Assembly (NCBI RefSeq): GCF_004519335.1
Contig: NZ_SOZD01000002.1
Location: 992,001-1,056,000 of the forward strand
Reading direction: 5' to 3'
Length of the DNA: 64,000 nt
Source of the DNA: Jiella endophytica
GTDB taxonomy: Bacteria; Pseudomonadota; Alphaproteobacteria; Rhizobiales; Rhizobiaceae
Of this stretch, positions 59,092-64,000 are shown in pieces. The notes beneath the pieces are model-generated. The model worked only from the letters and a program-made list of their open reading frames with translations, ran no database searches and was not told the origin of the DNA. Each line of letters starts with the position of its first letter. Within the stretch, counting starts at the first letter, position 1. Position numbers and translations under genes: made by a program.

Positions 59092-62000
59092 TCAAGTGCG
59101 AAGTTCCGCCCGGGCAGAATTCGAGCGCGGCGACCAGAGGCCGCGCTCGATCGCCTCGGCGAAGCGATCACGGATTTCGCCGAGCGCGGCGGGATTGTTC
59201 GCTTCAAGGAAAGCGCGGACATGATCGTCCATCACGAATGCGTTCCAGGCCGCCTCGAAATGATGGTCGCGCACCGCCCCGGTGGTCGCGGCGAAGGCGA
59301 ACATGTAGTCGACCGTCGCGGCGATCTCGAAGGCGCCCTTGTAGCCGTGGCGCATGACGCCGGCGATCCATTTCGGATTGACGACCCGGGCCCGGACGAC
59401 CCGGCCGATCTCCTCTTCCAGCGTTCGCACCACCGGCCGCTCGGGCCGCGAATGGTCGTTGTGATAGACCACCGGTCGCGCGCCCGAGAGATGTTCGACC
59501 GCAGCCGTCATGCCGCCCTCGAACTGGTAGTAGTCGTCGGAGTCCAGCAGATCGTGCTCGCGGTTGTCCTGGTTCTGGACCACCGCCTCGATGCCGGAGA
59601 GCCGTTCCTCGAACATGCCTCGCTCGGCAGTGCCCTCCGCATCCGCCCCGTAGGCGTAGCTGCCCCAGACGAGATAGCTTTCCGCAAGATCGGCCTTGTC
59701 GTCCCAGCCCTTCTCGTCGATCAGCGCCTGCAGCCCTGCGCCATAGGCGCCGGGCTTCGAGCCGAACACCCGGAAGCCGGCGCGCCGCTCCGCTTCGCTT
59801 TCGTCAGCTCCCGCCTCGATCAGCGCCGCCCTCTCCCGGCGCATGCGCGCGGCGATCGGGTTGTCGGCCTCGTCCTCCTCGAGAGCACCGACGGCGCGAA
59901 CCGCCCGGTCGAAGAGGGCGATCTGATCCGGGAAGGCATCGCGGAAGAAGCCGGAGATCCGCAAGGTGACGTCGATGCGCGGCCGTCCGAGCTCGGCAAG
60001 GGTGACGATCTCGTAGCCGGTGACCCTTCGCGAGGCGCGGTCCCAGACCGGCTTCGCCCCAACCAGCGCCAAGCCTTGCGCGATATCATCGCCGCCGGTG
60101 CGCATGTTGGAGGTGCCCCAGGCCGTCAACCCGAGCGATGTCGGCCACTCGCCCTGGTCCTGCAGGTGCCGGGTGACGAGGAGCTCAGCCGACTTCCTAC
60201 CGAGGCGCCAGGCGGTCTCGGTCGGCACGGCCCGGGTGTCGACGGAATAGAAGTTCCGCCCCGTCGGCAGGACGTCCGGCCGACCCCGCGTCGGTGCGCC
60301 TGACGGGCCGGGCGCGACGAAGCGGCCTGCGAGCCCTTCGAGGAGGCCGGCGATCTCGGCCGGGCCGGAGCCGATCACCGCCGGCTTCAGCTCCGTTTCG
60401 ACCGCGTCGAGAACCGGCCTTGTGGATATCCAGTGAACATCCGGGGGTATTTCACCGGCGATCAGCCTGACTGCCAGGCTCTCCAGTCGCTCGACCGTAT
60501 CGCCCACCGTGCGCCACGGGCTTGTGGACAGATCCGCCAGACGCTGTGGACGAGGTCCTTCCCACGGTGCTGCCATGTCGCAGTCGAGGGGATCGAAGGA
60601 CTTGCTGTCGTCACCAGCTGCGCCGTTACCCCCCTCTGTCCTGCCGGACATCTCCCCCTCAAGGGGGGAGATCGACCCTGGTCCGGCGGAATCGCCCCGT
60701 TCGGATGTTGCCGTGAAGTCTGTAACCTCGGCGCCGCTACCCCCCTCTGCCCTGCCGGGCATCTCCCCCTCAAGGGGGGAGATCGGACCTCGTTCGGCGG
60801 CATCGCCAATACTGCTGACGTCGGCTGGTGCGTTTTCCCAGCTATCAGTTGCGGCCAAAGGCTTTTCAGAAGAAACGCCGCCATCCCCGCCGCCTGATCT
60901 CCCCCCTTGAGGGGGAGATGTCCGGCAGGACAGAGGGGGGTGCCCAGCCGCCACGCCAGAAGGCAGTCCACACAGCCCCAGATCCGCCGCCAGTGCCCGC
61001 ATCAGCGAGGCATCGCCGGGACGCGAGCCGCGAGGAAGCCGCGCCAGCGCCGCCACGAGGTCATGCAGGAGCCTGCCGTCCGGCGAGACGCCGAAGACGT
61101 GCAGCCCGTCGCGGATCTGCATTTCCTTCAGATCGCAGAGATAGGCGTCGAGCTTGGTCAGCGCGCTGTCGTCGGCCTCGCCCGAAACGATGCCGGCGTC
61201 CTGGTCGAGACCGATGTCCCGGACGAGATCGAGGATCTCGGTCTTCAGGAGCGCGAGGCGCCGCGGATCGCCGCCCGCCGCCTCGTAATATTCATCGACC
61301 AGCGCCTCGAGATCCTTCAGCGGCCCGTAGGTCTCGGCCCGCGTCAGCGGCGGTGTCAGATGATCGATGATGACCGCCGACGTCCGGCGCTTGGCCTGCG
61401 TCCCCTCGCCCGGATCGTTGACGATGAAGGGGTAGAGATGCGGCATCGGCCCGAACACCGCCTCGGGAAAGCAGCGCTCCGACAGCGCCAGTGCCTTACC
61501 GGGCAGCCATTCGAGATTGCCATGCTTGCCCATATGGACGACGGCGTCGCAGGTCTCGCGGAGAAAGGCATAAAGCGCCAGATAGTTGTGCGGCGGCACG
61601 AGATCCGGCGAATGGTAGGTCTCCTTGGGGTCGATGTTGTAGCCTCGGGCCGGCTGGATCCCAACAAGGGTATCGCCGAAGCGGGCGAGCGGCAGCGCAA
61701 AAGCCGGCTTACCATCTGCCGCGACGACGAACGGATCGCCCTCCGGCGGCCCCCAGCGGTCAGTCACCGCGCTGCGAAGCTCTTCCGGCAGGCTGTCGAA
61801 AAACCGGCGATAGGTGTCGAGCGGCATCACCTCGCGTATCTCGCGTGCGGCGGTGCCGGCATTGGTCGGCCCGGCCATCAGATAGTCGATCAGGGCGTTG
61901 CCGTTTTCCGGCAGCGTTTCGACCGGATAGCCCGCCGCCTGCATTGCCCTCAGGACCTCGACGGTTCCTGCCGGCGTGTCGAGACCGACGCCGTTGCCGA

Positions 62001-63672
62001 GCCGGCCGTCGCGGTTCGGATAGTTGGCAAGCAATATGGCAACGCGCTTTTGCGGGTTTGGCTTCCGCCGCAGCCGCGCCCAGCGAGTGGCGAGTTCGGC
62101 GACGAAGCGGACACGGCCTGCGACGGCGCGATGGGCGACGATGTCGGTCTCGGTCAGCGCGTCCCAGTCCCCGGCCGACTTGAAGGCGATGGCGCGGGTA
62201 AGGACGCGGCCGTCGAGTTCCGGCAGCGCGACGTTCATGGCGAGGTCCCGCGCCGACAGCCCCTGGCTCGACCCGTTCCAGCCCTCCTCGGAGCCGGAAG
62301 CCAGCACCCCCTGGAGAACGACGGCACCGGTTTCCTCCAGAACGGTCGCCACCCTCTCGGCGCCGGCCCCCGCTGCCGGAGACGAGACGGCAAAGCCGGT
62401 GAGATTGACGACGACATCCGGCGGTCGGCGGGAAAAGAGGCCGCGCAGGGTCTCGACCGAGACGGGGTCCTTCAGGCTCGAGACATAGACGGGCAGAACG
62501 TCGAGGCCGCATTCAGCCATGGCCCTTGCCAAGGCCTCTATAGGCCCCGTCTGGCCGCTCTGGACGAGCGCGCGATAGCAGACGATGGCGGCGAGAGGCC
62601 TTTCGGCGGCGGCGGCGTCCCGGGCCGCAGCCTCCTCACCCCGGGCCTGACCCGGTTCGTCATCCCCTTCTTGGCAAAGGTCGTCATCCCGGGCTTGACC
62701 CGGGATCCATTCCAAACCGTCCTCGCCGCGGCGAGCGTCGCCGGGACCCCCCTCTGCCCCGCCGGACATCTCCCCCTCAAGCGGGGAGATCGGACCTTGT
62801 TCGGCGGCACCGGTCCGCCGCCCGACCGTCGCGACGGGGTTTGAGACCTTGGCGCTGTTACCCCCATCTGCCCTGCCGGGCATCTCCCCCTCAAGGGGGG
62901 AGATCGGACCTTGCTCGGCGCGTGCACCCTCAATTGAAGCGTCGGCAGGCTGCTCAAACCCCTTTTCAGGTAGCTTCAACCTTTCAGAACGGAGGCCGAC
63001 ATTGCCTGCTGCTGATCTCCCCCCTTGAGGGGGAGATGGCTGGCAAGCCAGAGGGGGGTGCTCGTCCGCTGCGGAAGCCAAAAACGCACCACCGTCCCGC
63101 GTAGGGTACCCCGCCTGCTCCGAGAGAGCCGACGGCACCACCCCCGCTTTCAGGAGCGGTGCCGCAGCGCCCGGCCATTCGCCTGTTCCAAGCACCGCGC
63201 GGCAGCCGAGCAAGAACCCCTCGGCATTTGCCGGCCCGCCTTCGATCAGGAACCGCCAGAGCCGGTCACGCTGGTCGAGCGGAATGGTGGTATAGGCATC
63301 CAGCCCCGGATCCGGCTTGTCGTCGCCGGGGATCACCGCCAGCAGGCCTCCCGTCCCTTGCGCATTGGCGAGCAGCGCGTCGAGCCCATAGGGCCAGTAG
63401 GCGGCGCCGCCGAGAAGCCGCACCACCACCAGCTTCGCCCGGCCAAGCGTGCGGGAGACGTAGGTGTCGACCGACATCGGATGCTTGAGCCGCAGGAGAT
63501 TGGCGAGCCGAAGCTCGCGCGGCCCGAGATCCAGGCGGTGCGCCGCCGCCGCCAGCGCGGCGATTTCCGTATCCGCCGCGGACAGAAACACGATCTCCCC
63601 CGGCGACTGGCCGAGATCCACCGCCTCGCCGCCGTCGTCGATCGTTCCCTTCTGGGCGAGAAGAAGATGCAA
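59092..63672 (-). CDS. cobN: Cobaltochelatase subunit CobN, with two in-frame repeat insertions
   Basis: CobN is the large subunit of the aerobic CobNST chelatase, which inserts cobalt into hydrogenobyrinic acid a,c-diamide. The product is 1526 residues; the usual length is about 1250-1280. Typical segments are present: KLVVVRLLGGAAYWPYGLDA, FYSVDTRAVPTETAWRLGRK, SNMRTGGDDIAQGLALVGAK. The excess lies in two low-homology blocks, about 62.6-63.1 kb and 60.6-60.95 kb, built from repeat elements translated as ISPLEGEMSGR or PSPPQGGRS. The frame is intact through both. The start is a TTG at 63672 with AAGGGCG upstream, ten bases after the cobW stop. Confidence 0.93.
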   Translation of the reverse strand: MHLLLAQKGTIDDGGEAVDLGQSPGEIVFLSAADTEIAALAAAAHRLDLGPRELRLANLLRLKHPMSVDTYVSRTLGRAKLVVVRLLGGAAYWPYGLDALLANAQGTGGLLAVIPGDDKPDPGLDAYTTIPLDQRDRLWRFLIEGGPANAEGFLLGCRAVLGTGEWPGAAAPLLKAGVVPSALSEQAGYPTRDGGAFLASAADEHPPLACQPSPPQGGRSAAGNVGLRSERLKLPEKGFEQPADASIEGARAEQGPISPLEGEMPGRADGGNSAKVSNPVATVGRRTGAAEQGPISPLEGEMSGGAEGGPGDARRGEDGLEWIPGQARDDDLCQEGDDEPGQARGEEAAARDAAAAERPLAAIVCYRALVQSGQTGPIEALARAMAECGLDVLPVYVSSLKDPVSVETLRGLFSRRPPDVVVNLTGFAVSSPAAGAGAERVATVLEETGAVVLQGVLASGSEEGWNGSSQGLSARDLAMNVALPELDGRVLTRAIAFKSAGDWDALTETDIVAHRAVAGRVRFVAELATRWARLRRKPNPQKRVAILLANYPNRDGRLGNGVGLDTPAGTVEVLRAMQAAGYPVETLPENGNALIDYLMAGPTNAGTAAREIREVMPLDTYRRFFDSLPEELRSAVTDRWGPPEGDPFVVAADGKPAFALPLARFGDTLVGIQPARGYNIDPKETYHSPDLVPPHNYLALYAFLRETCDAVVHMGKHGNLEWLPGKALALSERCFPEAVFGPMPHLYPFIVNDPGEGTQAKRRTSAVIIDHLTPPLTRAETYGPLKDLEALVDEYYEAAGGDPRRLALLKTEILDLVRDIGLDQDAGIVSGEADDSALTKLDAYLCDLKEMQIRDGLHVFGVSPDGRLLHDLVAALARLPRGSRPGDASLMRALAADLGLCGLPSGVAAGHPPLSCRTSPPQGGRSGGGDGGVSSEKPLAATDSWENAPADVSSIGDAAERGPISPLEGEMPGRAEGGSGAEVTDFTATSERGDSAGPGSISPLEGEMSGRTEGGNGAAGDDSKSFDPLDCDMAAPWEGPRPQRLADLSTSPWRTVGDTVERLESLAVRLIAGEIPPDVHWISTRPVLDAVETELKPAVIGSGPAEIAGLLEGLAGRFVAPGPSGAPTRGRPDVLPTGRNFYSVDTRAVPTETAWRLGRKSAELLVTRHLQDQGEWPTSLGLTAWGTSNMRTGGDDIAQGLALVGAKPVWDRASRRVTGYEIVTLAELGRPRIDVTLRISGFFRDAFPDQIALFDRAVRAVGALEEDEADNPIAARMRRERAALIEAGADESEAERRAGFRVFGSKPGAYGAGLQALIDEKGWDDKADLAESYLVWGSYAYGADAEGTAERGMFEERLSGIEAVVQNQDNREHDLLDSDDYYQFEGGMTAAVEHLSGARPVVYHNDHSRPERPVVRTLEEEIGRVVRARVVNPKWIAGVMRHGYKGAFEIAATVDYMFAFAATTGAVRDHHFEAAWNAFVMDDHVRAFLEANNPAALGEIRDRFAEAIERGLWSPRSNSARAELRT
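60627..60942 (-). repeat. Composite repeat module inside cobN, copy 1
   Basis: Three related units: 60627-60690 and 60738-60801 in one orientation, and 60893-60942 inverted. The core is ACATCTCCCCCTCAAGGGGG or close variants, with an internal hairpin. The unit spacing (111 and 155 bases between unit starts) nearly equals that of the second module. On the cobN strand it is translated in frame. Confidence 0.9.
62681..62711 (+). repeat. Palindromic repeat (ATCCCGGG...CCCGGGAT type) inside cobN
   Basis: CGTCATCCCGGGCTTGACCC followed by GGGATCC; on the cobN strand it reads WIPGQARDD. It is the same palindromic class as 36241-36271. A degraded relative lies at about 62640-62666. Confidence 0.85.
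62745..63061 (-). repeat. Composite repeat module inside cobN, copy 2
   Basis: Units at 62745-62808 and 62858-62920 in one orientation, and 63013-63061 inverted. Unit starts are 113 and 155 bases apart. The spacers also resemble those of copy 1 (for example ACCTTGGCGCTGTTACCCCC against ACCTCGGCGCCGCTACCCCC), so the two modules are paralogous. Confidence 0.9.
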
Positions 63673-63682
63673 GTCCGCGCCC

Positions 63683-64000
63683 TTATTCGGCTGCGGTGTG
63701 GGGGACCGCAGGGGCCTCGCCCGCCGCCAGCGAACGGATGCGTCCGTCGATCGCCGTGCAGACCGCGTCGATCAGCCCGTCATGGAGGCCGATGACGACG
63801 AGCCGCGTCGCCCGTTTCTCGTCTTTGCCCCAGGGCCGGTCGAAATAGGTCTCGATGCGCTGGCCGACCGCCTGGACGACGAGGCGCATCGGCTTGCCGG
63901 GAATGTCGGCAAATCCCTTAAGGCGAAGGATGTCGTGCTCGCCGATCAGATCCTTCAGCCCGTCGACGAAGGCGGTCTGGTCGAGGACCGGGCCGGCATT
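63683..64000 (-). CDS. cobW: CobW, C-terminal part (gene runs off the window edge)
   Basis: The last 105 residues of a CobW-type G3E GTPase/metallochaperone are visible: LIGEHDILRLKGFADIPGKP and RLVVQAVGQRIETYFDRPWG, ending PAVPHTAAE. CobW is thought to supply cobalt for cobalamin synthesis. The P-loop end lies outside the window. It is just upstream of cobN, ten bases away, so the two are probably one operon. Confidence 0.93.
   Translation of the reverse strand, partial: NAGPVLDQTAFVDGLKDLIGEHDILRLKGFADIPGKPMRLVVQAVGQRIETYFDRPWGKDEKRATRLVVIGLHDGLIDAVCTAIDGRIRSLAAGEAPAVPHTAAE

Noticed and set aside
60907-62844. Plus-strand 645-codon frame over cobN
   Set aside because: Antisense to conserved CobN segments; it stays open through the repeats only because of composition.
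60627-63061. CRISPR-like array suggested by regularly spaced repeats
   Set aside because: Only six units in mixed orientation, spacers of unequal length that resemble each other between modules, inside a coding gene, and no cas genes.
59092-63672. cobN as a frameshifted pseudogene
   Set aside because: The frame is open from start to stop and conserved blocks continue in the same frame after both insertions.

Overview
The window is a high-GC alphaproteobacterial chromosome segment, most likely from the order Hyphomicrobiales (Rhizobiales). I infer this from the rhizobial-type L-rhamnose locus (bifunctional RhaD aldolase/dehydrogenase, RhaI isomerase, ABC transporter RhaSTPQ and kinase RhaK), the aerobic cobalamin cluster cobW-cobN-cobO, an Omp25/31-type porin, a DUF1223 protein, and dispersed intergenic repeats of the kind common in this order. 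Gene density is high, several starts are GTG or TTG, and adjacent genes often overlap as ATGA or GTGA.

Layout. 0-12 kb holds housekeeping genes: the parC 5' part, an unrecognised secreted protein, a DUF421 membrane protein that seems to use an ATC start, a 2H phosphoesterase, aspS, a TPR-sulfotransferase with an SEC-C-like N-terminus, a Hint-domain protein, rnd and ilvA. 12.6-14.4 kb carries ccmB and ccmA, split by an inverted pair of palindromic repeats. 14.8-22.8 kb has acnA, a DUF1223 protein, a 2-hydroxyacid dehydrogenase, a secreted SH3 protein and a chemoreceptor. 23.2-35.8 kb is a divergent polyol/ketose locus. On the minus strand are a solute-binding protein, two permeases, a small membrane protein, a zinc polyol dehydrogenase and an ATPase. 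On the plus strand are a SorC-family regulator, a ketose 3-epimerase, a tagatose-kinase-like PfkB protein, a GatZ/KbaZ protein and three SDR dehydrogenases. 35.8-36.8 kb is a gene-free repeat island. 36.8-48.4 kb is the L-rhamnose locus: rhaR-M-K-T-P-Q-S on the minus strand, and rhaD, rhaI and a SIS-domain gene on the plus strand. 48.5-53.6 kb has tRNA-Gly(GCC), a ProX-type editing deacylase, a thioredoxin-TPR co-chaperone, a Lon-N-like protein, a Trm112-like protein, a cytochrome c and an outer-membrane protein. 53.7-57.8 kb has a sugar kinase, pcaD-pcaB and a diguanylate cyclase. 58-64 kb is the cobalamin cluster cobO, a GNAT gene, cobN and the cobW 3' part.

How it works together. In the two sugar loci, import, oxidation or isomerisation, epimerisation and phosphorylation of rare sugars and polyols feed central metabolism. 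In the 29-36 kb locus the probable route is polyol to ketohexose, 3-epimerisation, tagatose 6-phosphate, then fructose 6-phosphate.

The most striking observation is in cobN. Its reading frame is about 270 codons longer than expected. The excess lies in two blocks built from palindromic repeat elements that stay in frame. Both blocks contain the same composite module of about 316 bp (inverted copy, spacer, direct copy, spacer, direct copy). This resembles, by analogy only, the protein-coding palindromic elements known from Rickettsia. The same or related repeat families fill the gap between ccmA and ccmB and the 35.8-36.8 kb island.
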